Positions 47,973-59,464 of a stretch of 64,000 nucleotides of DNA are shown here, in pieces (position 1 is the first letter of the stretch; each line of letters starts with the position of its first letter). The notes under the pieces were generated by a model. It saw only the letters and a program-made list of their open reading frames with translations. It searched no databases and was not told where the DNA came from. The DNA is from Rhizopus arrhizus. Taxonomy: Eukaryota; Mucoromycota; Mucoromycetes; Mucorales; Rhizopodaceae. The position numbers and the translations under genes are program-made. The stretch is taken from positions 1 through 64,000 of the forward strand of contig JAKZZE010000019.1 in the NCBI GenBank assembly GCA_024220505.1, written 5' to 3'.

Positions 47973-48486
47973 TACCAACAAGTAAAAGAAGAAGCAACTA
48001 TAATCCTGGGAAAAAGACTTTATAAAGACAATTTAAACTATAAAGAAAGCAGCCAACACAACTTTACTAAAGTACAAGTACCATTAGAGCAATAATAGAG
48101 TATATATAATATTAAGAACTTACCTTTCAGAAAAGATTTTTTTTTAAAAAAAAAAGGAAAAAAAAAAGGGAAAAAAAAGTACTTTTTTATAGCTTCATTT
48201 TACAAGTGTTACAATTATTCAGTATTAGTAAATTCTAATAACCATGAAAGCTCGTTTCAACTGCATTTTTTAACACAGTTCAGCTATTAAAATATTCAAA
48301 AAGCTTGTTTATATATTGTTAGACTTATTCTTTATTTAAATTTAACATCTTCAACCCTAATAGTGTTTTTTTTTTTCTTTTTTTTTAAAAAAAAAAAAAA
48401 AAAAAGAGTACAAAATAAACTGAAGAATATAAAAACAATGTAGCACATTCTTCTTTTTTCTTCTTCTTTATACTTTATTTTAAAAA
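47973..48486. other. Remainder of CACTA copy 2 left arm and upstream region of the accessory gene
   Basis: The subterminal unit resumes, followed by A/T tracts (for example 48389-48405) and a pyrimidine-rich run (TTCTTCTTCTTTATAC) just before the ATG at 48487. No other gene is seen. Confidence 0.55.
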
Positions 48487-49763
48487 ATGTCTAGACGCGT
48501 CGCTACACCCATCAACGTTCCCAGCAATGCCCCAAAAAGGGCAAGAGTTTCTTCAAATATCGCTGGATCATCATCCACTGTTGTTCCTTCTTCCTCTTCT
48601 CTTTTCCCTGCTCCTGCTCCTGTTCCCGCTCCTGCTCCTGTTCCCGCTTCTGCTCCTGTTCCCGTTTCTGCTCCTGTGGCCGCTCCTGTTGCAACATTTG
48701 GTAGCCATACTGGTGCAGAGGCTATTGGAGCAGCCTCTAGTTTCACACCAGAGATGATGGCTGCCCAAATGCAGTTTTTTGCTCAAATGTGGCAACAGCA
48801 ACAGCAGCAGCAGCAGCAGCAACATTCAGTTCAACAGCCACAGCAAGGGCAGCAGTATGTTTCTGTGGCTGAGATCAACAAGATCAAAAAGCAGTGTAGT
48901 GTAAGCTAAAAATTAAAGTATCAATTAGTAAATTCAATTTAGTAACTTTATTTCTTAATTTTTTCACTTACATTATAGGATCACATAGCTGATCACTACC
49001 GTGAATACTTGGTTGGCCGTGGCATCAAGTTTGATACGCTCAAGTCCATCACCGACAAGGCCAACAGAAAAGTAAAAAATCTGTTGCGCGATGAAGTCAG
49101 GAAGCACCAACGCTTCAATTGCCTGACTGATTCGCAGATATTCACCATGATTAGAAGTAAGTTCTATTACATGGTGGATAAGGCAAATGGGAAAGCTGTG
49201 GCGACACCAACGTCAGCCTGCCGCAGCCGCGTAAATGCAGTAAGTACTTGATATTCAAAAAATCATAATATAAAATGCCTATAATACTTATATCAATACT
49301 TTATGATAGAAACTCCTTAACAGGAGGATTGCTTACAACGCCAACGCAGCAGCATACCACGCCCGGTTCCCATTTGCCGAAAAGATCTTGACGGTTGCTT
49401 GGACCTCTGATGAGGAGGATGGCCCAGAAGATGAAGATGGCCGTACATTTATTGTCAAGCGGCCATCATTCAGAAGTGAAAGAGTAAGTATAACATATCA
49501 ATAAACCTCTTTTTCTAATATACCTTAATTGCCTACAGGTAGTGGAATTCCACAAAGAGCTGCAGAAAGGGCACAAAGACTTGTTAAAGAAAAAGGGGGC
49601 TCCACCAGCTATTAGAAGAAGAATAGAAAATGTTGAGGTGGAGTTCCCTTATAAGCTCGACCATGAGTATTACCCTTCCTGGGCTTTTTCTTCCCCTGCT
49701 CTTGGCTTTCCAACTTCTGTTTCTGGTTCTTCCTCCTTTGCCGCCGTCAACCCAATGCCATAG
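48487..49763 (+). CDS. CACTA accessory protein, copy 2, four exons, full-length
   Basis: Exons 48487-48900, 48979-49239, 49310-49483 and 49539-49763 (414, 261, 174 and 225 nt, all phase 0) give 357 residues. The N-terminus is basic (RRVATP ... PKRAR). A Pro/Ala/Val tract (PAPAPVPAPAPVPA) spans about residues 39-75 and a poly-Gln run about 100-115. A folded-looking region follows: DHIADHYREYLVGRGIKF, FTMIRSKFYYMVDK, RFPFAEKILTVAWTSDEEDG and PYKLDHEYYPSWAFS. I do not recognise a family. By position it is the second gene of the element, like the DNA-binding helper of plant CACTA elements, but that role is only inferred. Its 3' end lies about 190 bp from the end of the convergent tnp2 gene. Conservation of exon structure in copy 1 supports that it is real. 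Confidence 0.8.
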
Positions 49764-49953
49764 GCATCCACTTTTTTTTTTTCCTTTCCTTTTTGTTCCT
49801 TGTTTTGTTGTCGTTTTTCAAATTGAATAAACATTTGTTAAAAAAAAAAAAGCTAGTCTATTGAATGATTCTTTAGTAAAATATGTAATAAAATAAAAAT
49901 AATAATAATAATATCGATAGATAAATGAATGATTTAATGGTTTTGCATATTTG

Positions 49954-52822
49954 TTACATATAAATTTTTCTTGGAAGAGAGAGAGTGAGGATGTGGTTAT
50001 CGATGTATGATTTGACAGCAACAGGGTTATAAATTCGATGAATTGGAAGTATGCTAAGTCTTGACACTGGTTCATATTGATTCTTCCACACTTGGATGCC
50101 AGTACCATCGAAGGTGGGGAAATGCTGGGTCGCATGGCTGTACCAATTGACAAATGCAAAGTAATGAGTCATATTGTTAAATGAATGTGTGAAAAGATAT
50201 GATATTTGACCAATGCGCAGTTGATTGTCGACAATGGCCTGAATGAATGATGAAGGTGATGATGAAAAGGAATTGTTAATTGCTGGCTGATAAAGTTGTC
50301 CAAGCAAAGTGATATTTTTAAATGAATGTATAGTAGTATCGATGTATGTATTAGTTGCATAGGTGTAGATATAATAGGCTTTTAAAGCTTCATAATGTTC
50401 ATGGCATATAAGGTGTGTTTTTTTGTTGTATTTTAAAGGATAGGAGGTTGGTGGCAGAGGCTCACTACCAGTAATCGTCGAATTGAATAAACTAGGCCCG
50501 TCTATGAAACGAGAGTAGTCAAATGGCGTTAAACCACTCTCATCACTCGTAACCTCGCCTATCTTTTCTATAGATTTCACTAATAGGAGCATGTCATTGT
50601 TGGTTGTGTTAATGAATGAATGTAATGAGTGTATGAGGTCTTGTGTATGAACATTTTGGATAAACATAATTGCATAGGTTGTTTCGAAGCCTGTCTTAAA
50701 ATTAATGTTTATATTTTTTATGTTACCATTAAGGCGTTCGAAACCATAAAGCCAAAAGGCATAAGAAGGACCAAAGTCCAAAAAGCATTCCTTGAGATGC
50801 ATATGCATGTGCATGTTTGGTGTTGCCATAGAGTTTCCATATAGTCGAACACAAGTCTTGCCAAAATTTTTAAAGAGTGAATGGGCTATGTCTATGTCTT
50901 CATTTGTAACAAGGGGCCCAGTGATCAATTTCACCGCTTCAACGTACAGCATCCAATTGTCAAAGTGCTCTCTTGCCAGTTTCTGTTTCAAGAGAAATGG
51001 CGACAGCACAACGCACCACGTTCTCCACTCGTCTGATTTCATGTTACTGAAACAACTTTCAATCTTGGCTTTTTTTTTTTAAAAAAAAAATAATTGTTAG
51101 CTTGAACATGAATTAAAGTTTTTTATATTTGTTACATACATCTAGATATCTTGCAGTATTGAGAAGGAATGATAACTGAGCTAGATTCATCAGCCATTGC
51201 CTTGAAATCATTTACAGTGAGCAAACCACGGCCTTCCCAAACTTCAATCATTCTTTTTGGTGTACCAAGAAACAAGTTGTGCATTGGATCCACAGCTGTC
51301 AATCTCACCACATCAAAATAACAAAGTCTATGGAGCTCACTCCATTTACTCCCCGTGCTCGTCTGTAAGGCTCTTTGCTGAGTGATGTGAGTTGCATTCA
51401 GCCAGTCAAATGCTTCTTGTCTTTGTTGAATACTGTCCCTCATTATCCAGTGTTCATCATCAAAGTTGGAAAAATCAGGCTTGGATGAATTCACACCAGT
51501 ACTGATTCTAGGAAAGACAGTTGAGCATTTGTTACAAGCCTTATGAGCTGACTGCCCCATAAACCCGGCTACTTTACGCGCTGCAGGTATGTCGCAATTG
51601 ACTGACATTAAAGCAACACGAACAAGCATACCATTTGGGCATTGATAGGTGGGTATAACCACACCATCGTACAGGACAATCAACTCATCCACCATTGGCC
51701 GCAAGAAGTTTTGAATTTGGTCATCCGTGGGCTCGCCAGGACCAGGAATCATACCAACAAGAATAACGTTGGAAGTCTTCATCCTTGAACTTCTTGGGAG
51801 ATTGTTGATAGTGAGGTACACACCACCACAAGAATAGTGCATACCGTCACTAGGCTGAAACCAGTCCACATTCAACGACACCATCAACGACCTTTCTTTG
51901 TTGACAAATGGCTGAGCATTTGAGTCGGCAAGCTGACTCCAAACTCTACCATCATAGATGTCGTAAAGAACATCCTCTTCCACCGATCTACTTCTCCACT
52001 GCTCAATTTGGAACTCGAAGGCAGGACGAGCAAAAAACTTCTTCAACGTTTCCAAAATTGAGTTGTAAGGGTACTCAAGAGCAGGCTTGACGGTGCTTCC
52101 AACAAAAAGAGGATTACCACATGGTTGTTCTTGGCGGTGAGGGTTGTTTGCAAACCTGACATAAGAGCATTGTCGGGCATGCAAACTTCCCGTGGTGTAA
52201 ACGCTTCTGCAAAGGGAACAGACAAGAAAACGAGAAACACCACTGCTGGCAGACGAGTAGTTGACCATGACACGAGCCGTGGAGATCTTTGTTGGTATCT
52301 CCATGTCATGGCCAAGAGCACGAACAAAGAAAGAGAGAAAGGCCAACAATTCTTCACCAGCTTGTACAGAGAGGTACTTTGCTTGAAAAAGAACCACGTA
52401 GAGCACCAAAAGATGCTTGAGCTGTTCTTCGTGGCTCAATTCCTCCTCTCCATCAACATTCATGTGGTCTAACAAATTGTAAAATACAGTTCAATAAATA
52501 AATCCTTTCTAATGTAAAATGCTTTGTCGACTGAAAATATACCTTCAAAGGTGGTATGCTCACTTTCGTTTTCAAGGACGGCTGTTGGTTGTTGCATGAC
52601 TTCGGCTACTTGTCTTCTGGACTCTATTTTTTTTTTTTTTTTTTTTTTACATTAACACGAGTGCGTTTATACGAAAAAATAAAAACTATAACCTCTTCCT
52701 CTGAATCTGTCCAGACGCTTATGAGTAAGAACAGTTCTCTTTGCAAGTCTTCTAAATCCACCGGGATGCATGCTGCATTCGGTACAAGTGCAAGCGATTT
52801 TAATGTTGTTGATGTTGTTCAT
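49954..52822 (-). CDS. Tnp2-type CACTA transposase, copy 2, four exons, intact by inspection
   Basis: The exons, 5' to 3', are 52822-52693, 52623-52543, 52468-51140 and 51068-49954, summing to 2655 nt or 884 residues with all joins in frame. The N-terminal Cys cluster is IACTCTECSMHPGGF, then THKRLDRF. A second Cys region begins CSLCRSVY (C154, C157). Probable catalytic residues are D272 (LNVDWFQP), D366 (VNCDIPAARK) and E624 (YGFERLNG), with IPGPGEPTDD and DPMHNLFLGTPKRM between them. These are the hallmark motifs of tnp2/Plavaka-like CACTA transposases. The last exon also carries HMHMHLKECFLDFGPSYAF. The protein would act in the nucleus on the CACTGCAAATAAT termini. It is a diverged paralogue of the copy 1 gene, with both frames kept open. 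Confidence 0.88.
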
Positions 52823-52859
52823 TTTGAAGAATTTAGTATTTTGTAAAGAAATAAAGAAG

Positions 52860-54125
52860 GAAAAAAAAAAATGCGCCTGATAAAAAACGAGTAGTAAATT
52901 TGCAAAAACAGTAGGTGCTTAAACAATGAAATAAGGCAGTAAAACAACTTCTTTTTTTTTTCCCTTGTTTTGTTTCATGGAATACTCTAGATGCCAAAGG
53001 CACAAAACAAAAAAAAGGAAAGCTCAAGCACTGGTCAAATGTAAGCTTATAAAAAAGTAATAACAACCAAGTCTAATGTCGGTTTCTTTTTTTTTTTTTT
53101 TTACATTAGGAATTCCTAATGGGACACATTCGGATGACGAACATGAGCCACATGAGCAAAGTTGTTCGTTTTAACACGATAAAACTATAAGAATATCAAA
53201 CTTATATTGTTGCTTGTTGTTGAAAAGCCCTTTTTGATAAAGGAAGTTGGCAATGTTAACATCTCTAATGGCTAATGGCTAATGGCAAATTACACCCATG
53301 TGCAAACATAAAGTAAGTAATGAACTAATATAAGCTTAAAAACATATATTCTATTATGTTATCTGTCATAAAAAATAATAAAGCACTTTATTTACTTGAA
53401 AAACAAAAAACTGTGCATGTATCTATTAATTATCATTGCCTTGTAACAAGATGTTAACAAAGCTTCTTTTTTTTTTATTCTTTTTAGAATATACACGTAT
53501 TCTTTTGTTATAATGTAAAAGCATTTGTATTTTTATAAAACATGTTTACTGTTAGGTTATTGTTTTCATTTGAATAAGTAACATTTTATTGCTATGCTCT
53601 TTTTTTTTTTTTTTTTTTTTTTTTTCACTAGGTCTTTTTTTTTAACTTTGTCTTTTTTTTTTTACTTTTAATTTTTCAGCTTCTTTTTTTTTCCCAAACG
53701 CAACTATTTTGTTACATTCTGTTACACGTTTCTAATGAGCTAAGCTAAAAAGCACAGACTGCCTTCCTAATATGTATTCTTCTGATCAAAATAATCACAA
53801 TGTGTTTTTGTTTTCCGCATTTTGCCCTCAAAAATAAAAAAAAGAAGATATCGGTCTTTCAACGATAGAGGAGAACAAGCTTTCCAAAAAAAGATCATCT
53901 GTAAAAAAAAAGACATTTTTTTAAAACGTGAATAACTTTATGAATATTTACCTTACAATGAAAAAAATAACATTACTTAATTTCTTTATTTTTTTCGCAT
54001 CTAAATCATTTTTCATATTTCGAAAATGACCAATACAGCAAGATATATTGTTTTTTTAAAAAAAAACTTTAAAATCTGTGGACCTATGACTGTCACCGAT
54101 ATCAGAATTCTACGTCAAAGGCGCA
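52860..54125. other. CACTA copy 2 right arm
   Basis: This arm is shared with 40640-41925 and 43320-44580. It has T-runs, the ATTAGGAATTCCTAAT palindrome at about 53105 and a possible small exon after it. No complete gene is seen. Confidence 0.5.
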
Positions 54126-54140
54126 ACATTATTTGCAGTG

Positions 54141-54191
54141 TTGCGACCACACCAATAATAGTCAGACGTTCTACCGACTGAGCTACATCCA
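54141..54191 (-). pseudogene. tRNA-like 5' fragment (Asn-like) right of CACTA copy 2
   Basis: On the minus strand from 54191 it reads GGATGTAGCTCAGTCGG, then TAGAACGTCTGACTATTATT (A-box and anticodon-arm-like, anticodon position ATT), GGTGTGGTCG and CAA at the TTG duplication. It is 51 nt, the same length as the fragment at 44593-44643, and aligns with it (shared GTCAGACGTTCTA-type core). Its missing T-arm is at 45117-45138. Confidence 0.65.
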
Positions 54192-54198
54192 CATCCCC

Positions 54199-54663
54199 GG
54201 GGATGTAGCTCAGGTTAAAGATTTTATATTTTATTGGATAATTGCAGGCGACAAATATGTCATTATTGCTATCCACAGTGATAAACTGGAAAGCATACAA
54301 ACTATTATGGGGGAGGAGGGAAAGGAAGAAAGAAGGAACGGATTATTATTGGGGGGAGCTGGAACCAGAGACGAAGACTTGAGGCAGGAACAGAACGCGC
54401 TTCATTAAGCCCGGGCTGGGCATCCCGGCACCGCGGACCAACAACGCTCGACAAGCAACCGACGCAGACCAACCGACCAGAACAGCAGTGGCGTTAAAAC
54501 CAGTATTATCGTCAAGAGCGCACACCAAAGTCCCCCGAAAGGGAAGGAAAGTAGACAGATGCTCAGCTGCTACACAACGCAACACACAGGCGGAGAAACA
54601 AAAGTGCTTGATGCACTCGGCAAACAGAACATGTAGAGGGGCAGGGAAGGGATAGATCCGAAG
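54199..54663. repeat. GC-rich 465-bp repeat with a tRNA-Ala-like head, unit 2
   Basis: Near-identical to 44651-45116. It starts GGGGATGTAGCTCAGG and ends GATAGATCCGAAG, immediately followed by the intact tRNA-Ala, whose first 15 bases repeat the head of the unit. Confidence 0.8.
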
Positions 54664-54736
54664 GGGGATGTAGCTCAAATGGTAGAGCGCTCGCTTAGCA
54701 TGCGAGAGGCACTGGGATCGACGCCCAGCTTCTCCA
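54664..54736 (+). tRNA. tRNA-Ala (anticodon AGC)
   Basis: The sequence begins GGGGATGTAGCTC, with the A-box in TAGCTCAAATGG. The anticodon arm has stem CTCGC, loop TTAGCAT and stem GCGAG, so the anticodon is AGC, read as alanine. The T-arm has stem CTGGG, loop ATCGACG and stem CCCAG. The acceptor pairs GGGGATG with CTTCTCC, with one mismatch and one G-U, followed by discriminator A. There is no intron. A run of eight T (54741-54748) follows as the RNA polymerase III terminator. It is the only clear host-type gene in the window. Confidence 0.92.
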
Positions 54737-54740
54737 ACAC

Positions 54741-54748
54741 TTTTTTTT
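54741..54748 (+). terminator. Pol III T-tract terminator of tRNA-Ala
   Basis: Eight consecutive T begin five bases after the tRNA 3' end. Confidence 0.8.
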
Positions 54749-54770
54749 GTATTTTCCCTGTTGTTGTAAC

Positions 54771-54810
54771 ACTGTGACGAAAATAGAAATTTTTTCAATC
54801 AAACTGTACC
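54771..54810 (+). pseudogene. 40-bp fragment of a retroelement integrase-ORF tail
   Basis: The segment is the exact reverse complement of 59499-59538, inside the C-terminal end of the integrase ORF (residues reading CDENRNFFNQTVP). It lies 35 bp after the tRNA-Ala gene and opens a plus-oriented LTR-derived stretch, so it is probably the end of another, truncated copy of that retroelement. Confidence 0.6.
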
Positions 54811-57800
54811 ACTGTAACACAAGAACCAACTTTTTGAACGAACAAAAGGAACGATCTTTTGGTACGATCTTTTCAAACGATCCAAAAGTTAATATTGCCA
54901 ATCAAATCTGACCAAACAATGACTCACCAAACAGTATAAATACTGAGGATTTATTCCTCAAGATATAAAAACTTCACTTCGATCTTTGCACTTTAAAACT
55001 TTTACTTACAAAATCTACAACTTCATTTACTTTGTTTTTCTTTGAATAAATTTATCAATTATCCTTTTAAAAAGCTCTTTTGATATTCTATTATAATTAC
55101 AAAGTCAAGTCCCTTGAAGCTAACTATCTTCATTGTATCCCTTTTTATTTTATTTTTACTTTAAACAAACCTTTTTACGAATCAAAACAAGATTGATCTA
55201 CTTTACAAGATCTGGTGGTCACTATATCAAGCGAATCAAGCCAAATCTAACTCACAAAAAGTCAACTCTTATATCAATTATAACTCAAATCTCTGCTTAT
55301 TTAAACCTTAACCCAATAAACCCAAACAATATTACACTGTAAAGATACAGACTTTGATTTTTGACCCGAAGGTACATAAAAATTAATGCAAGGTTGAAAA
55401 TTGAAAGGTGCATTAAAATCAAGGCATGCTTTAAATTTAAAGCATATTAAAAATTCATAAAAACTATAAAAACAGTTATTTTATTTACTTCTGACATACT
55501 TTACTACTTTTATTCTTAAATAAAGATCATTAAAAGCAAATCTCTTTTATTATTATTATTTTACTAAATATCAAGAATAAGTCAAGTCCCTTGAAGCCAA
55601 ATATCTTCATTGTAACTCTATTATTATCTTTACATCAAGACTGATCTACTTTAAAACAAGATCTGGTGGTCACTCCTATCAAGAAAATACCCAAATATAA
55701 CTTTACTTTATATTCAAAATCACTCTAAGCTCTCAATAAATACACAAGGCCTAAATAGAAAACAAGCTATTACAGTACCACGCCAGTTAGTAAATGAACT
55801 TCTGCGTAACAATCTATTTGAAAACGGAGTATCAACTCTTTTGCTTGAAAACCAAAAACATATTGTAACTTGTTAGTACTTGGGATTTGGATTGTGTTAA
55901 TGTGTTGAAGATTTGTTTAGTTTGAAGTTTGAGGCCTTGAATGACTTGAGTTTGATTACTTGAGTGAACGTTTAATAGTTCTTTTGATATAGTAATTTGG
56001 TTTTAAGTAGTGACCACCAGATCTTTATAGATCAATAAGGTTAAGAGTAAGATTGTTTAATAGAAGATAAAAATAAAAGGGATCTTTCTTGATTCGTGAT
56101 AATTCAGGTATCAGATCAGAAAGAATAAGTAAAAATAAAAAGAAAAGCAAAGGTAATTGTGACCCAATAAGAAAAGATTGCTTTTTAAGCCCAAGAAGAT
56201 ATGATTTATTGGATGTGAATTGGATTCAAATTGGATGTCTGTTATTTTGTTCACAATATTCATCTTATTTATATAAAAAATATGGGGTGGCTTATTGTTT
56301 ATGTTGAACGACATCAATGTCGCTGGACATCAAAATTTGTTCTTGTGATCATCATTGTTCTGAACTGTAAATTACAGTTCATGTTCTTCATCCAAACTGT
56401 ATCGGGGACTAAACCATTGTTCGTGTTACATTATTTACAGTAATAGTTATATTTTGTGAGTCATGATGGAATTTCATTATTGTCTACTTCATTAGTCATG
56501 TTCAGTGACTCGTACAAAAGTCTTGATAAGGAACGAATTGTAACATTGCCAAAATTAGAAAATAAAAGACATTGTAATTTTTCTTGTGATAGGTATTGTT
56601 TCGTTTAAATGGCCTTAAGAGTTTAGAAGTAATTTGACTTTTCTTTGAAGTATAAAAGAATTTGAGATCAAAAGCTTGTTTTTATGTTGGTAAATTTGGT
56701 TTGCTTGTAGTAAGTGACCACCAGATCTTGTATTGTAGATCAAACAGTAAAAAGTAATAAAAGTTTTCTTGATAAGAGAATATAAAAATTGATACGATGA
56801 AGATAATTTGACTTCAAAGGACTTGACTTGATGTATATGTAAGGGATCAGAAAGATTTTAAATGTAGATCCTTAAAGATATTCTTTTTATTTATGTTAAA
56901 GTAATGTTATTTTTGTAACCTTGTGGGTTTATTGAGTGCTTTATATAGAAGTTTTTCTTGAAATTTCAAAGTAAGGTACTGTAGTGACCACCAGATCTTT
57001 TATGTAAGATCAAATATAAGTAAATAAAATGTAAAGATAAAAATAAAGGGATCAGGAACTTTTTATGAGAAGGTTGCCTGTTTATTGAATAAAATATATA
57101 ATAAAATATATGAGTAGAACTGTCCTGTCCTTTTTCTTTGACTAAATGGTTGGGATATTTATATGCTGTAATTTTTTTTATTTTTTTTTTTTGACTTTTT
57201 TCATTTTTTTGACTTTTTTCATTTTCTTGACTTTTTTCTTTTTTTGACTTTTTTCTTTTTTTGACTTTTTTCGTTTTTTATGACTTTTTTCATTTTTTAG
57301 CATCTTTGTTACAGTAAAATATGTCAAAAGTAAGTAAATCTTTCAAAAGTGAAAGGATAAAGGGATATTTATAGGGTTGTGATTTTTTTGTGATTTTCTA
57401 TTTTTGAACTTTTTTTGTTTATCTTCAGGGACTGATGTCCCTCCTAGTGTAACTTGTTAGTACTTGGGATTTGGATTGTGTTAAAGTGTTGTAGATTTGT
57501 TTAATTTGAAGTTTGAAGCCTTGAATGACTTGAGTTTGTTTAACTTGATTGAACGTTTAACAATTCTTTTGATATAGTAATTTGGTTTTAAGTAGTGACC
57601 ACCAGATCTTTATAGATCAATAAGGTTAAGAGTAAGATTGTTTAATAAAAGATAAAAATAAAAGGGATCTTTCTTGATTCGTGATAATTCAGGTATCAGA
57701 TCAGAAAGAATAAGTAAAAATAAAAAGAAAAGAAAAGGTATTTGTGACCCAATAAGAAACAATTGCTTTTAAGCGCAAGAAGATTTTGTTTATTGAATGT

Positions 57801-59460
57801 CTGTTATTTGGTTAAAAATATTCATCTTATTTATATTGTAAATTTTTCTTTTTTATTATGTATATAGCGTGTTTGCGGGTTTACTTTTGTAAGTAAATAA
57901 GTATTGTCGGTAGTGACCACCAGATCTTGTTAAGTAGATCAAACTTGTTAAAATAGGCTAAACTCTTGAGGTTTAGGAATAGGTTTACAATGAAGTTGAT
58001 TTAGCTTCAAGGGACTTCAGTATTTTGAATAGAACACAGACCAAAGGGTTTCTTTTGAACGCTTGATGGTTTTATTGGTTTATAAAATAAAGAAAAGATA
58101 AAAAGAATATAATATTCTGTAATAAAGAAAAGTAAAGTGAAGTGAAGTGAAGTAAAAATAGGGATAAGATATGAGGGTATTTATATGTTTTTGGATTTTA
58201 TGATTTTGTGTTGTTTTTGGTTTTCAAGCAAAAGAGTTGATACTCCGTTTTCAAATAGACTGTTACGCAGAAGTTCATTTTCTAACTGGCGTGGTACAAA
58301 AAAAATATTTACTGTTTGTCTTCTTTCAATATAAAAAAAGGCGTGGCTTATTGTTGGTTACAATCTATGTCGAACGACATCAATGTCGCTGGACATCAAA
58401 ATTTGTTCTTGTGATCATCATTGTTCTCCGGATCCAAAACTTTGTAAAAGTTCGCGTTCACAGAGTTTGAGTAATTGAGATAGATAAAATATAAGCGCGT
58501 TTGCTTGGAATAAAGGTAGTTCTTGACTAAGTAGAATTGATTTCGGTTCTTGTAAGAGTGACCACCAGATCTTGTTAAGCAGATCAGACTTGCGTTTGAT
58601 AGAGTAAAAATTAAAAGTAAAAGAATAAAATAAAAAGGGATTACAATGAAGATATATTGGCTTCAAGGGACTTGTTCGTGCTCGATATGAATAATTCAGA
58701 GGTTTTTATAAAAAGGGAACTTGATATTTATTTGATAAAAATATATGAGGGAAGTTAAGTAAGTCAAAAGTAAAGTTGAAAAAGGGGAGTATTTTATATC
58801 TTTTCATGTTTTTGGTTTTTCTCACGTTTTCTATTTTTTTTGTTAACATTTGCTGTTGTAAAAGTAAATCAATAAAAGCTAATTTCTGGCTAAACCTCTT
58901 TTGGAAGTAGTGTAAGGATAACTGGACGTTGATGGCAACAAAGCTACAACTTCATCATTTGTGCTACACTAGTGTGAGATTGTTAGGCTTTCGGGTTTAA
59001 GTAGGTTTGGTATAAGTTATTGAGACAAAGTTTTGGTAATCGAATAAAGTATTGGATAAATTAATATCCAAAAAAGAGTAGATAATTTGAGTTGTAAGTT
59101 CGCTTGAGTAGAGTGACCACCAGATCTTGTTAAGTAGATCAGTCTGAATTGAATAAAAGTAAAATAAAAAGATGAAAGATAAAAGATAAAATAAAAAAGA
59201 GATTACAATGAAGTATATGATTCAAGGGATTATTGATTCTTCCTATTTATAAAATAAAAGAAGTATTTTGTTTCAAAGGAGATTTATTTGGATAAGGTAA
59301 GATAATAATAATAATAATAATTCTTGATAAATTGTTGATATTTATATGTTTTTGGTTTTCTTGATTTTGTGATGTTTTTAGATTTTTGTGTTTTCCTTTG
59401 AATTGTGAATTTAGTTGAGTTATTCAATTTCATTGAGTTTATCAAAAATATTGAGGACAT
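54811..59460. repeat. Nest of LTR fragments sharing a GACCACCAGATCTT module
   Basis: The 14-mer occurs nine times. Two are on the minus strand (55207 and 55658) and seven on the plus strand (56012, 56716, 56986, 57597, 57915, 58560 and 59115). It is often followed about 100 bp later by GGCTTCAAGGGACTTG or variants. A segment of about 380 bp beginning GTAACTTGTTAGTACTTGGG repeats at about 55865 and 57450. A block of about 57 bp (GAACGACATCAATGTCGC...) repeats at about 56304 and 58368. A stretch of about 75 bp at 55774-55852 recurs inverted at about 58219-58295. A GACTTTTTTC minisatellite lies at about 57190-57300. The pattern fits repeated insertion and recombination of LTRs of one family, presumably that of the minus-strand element to the right. 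No gene is seen. Confidence 0.75.
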
Positions 59461-59464
59461 GAAC

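Larger units (their letters stand above)
45139..54140. mobile_element. CACTA copy 2, complete 9.0-kb element, TSD TTG
   Basis: The left end is CACTGCAAATAATCG and the right end ATTATTTGCAGTG. The flanking triplets are TTG (45136-45138) and TTG (54141-54143). It holds subterminal repeats, an accessory gene (+) and a tnp2 gene (-) that converge, and a nested Tc1 element at 46324-47972. Without the Tc1 insert the element would be about 7.35 kb. Both genes read through without lesions, so this is a candidate autonomous element. Confidence 0.9.

Noticed and set aside
48480..48825. Minus-strand ORFs rich in Gly/Arg/Leu opposite the accessory gene
   Set aside because: They are antisense of the Pro/Ala/Val and poly-Gln repeats of the real exon.
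55133..55342. Short ORF in the LTR nest
   Set aside because: No motif, and it lies across an LTR module that is non-coding in the other copies.
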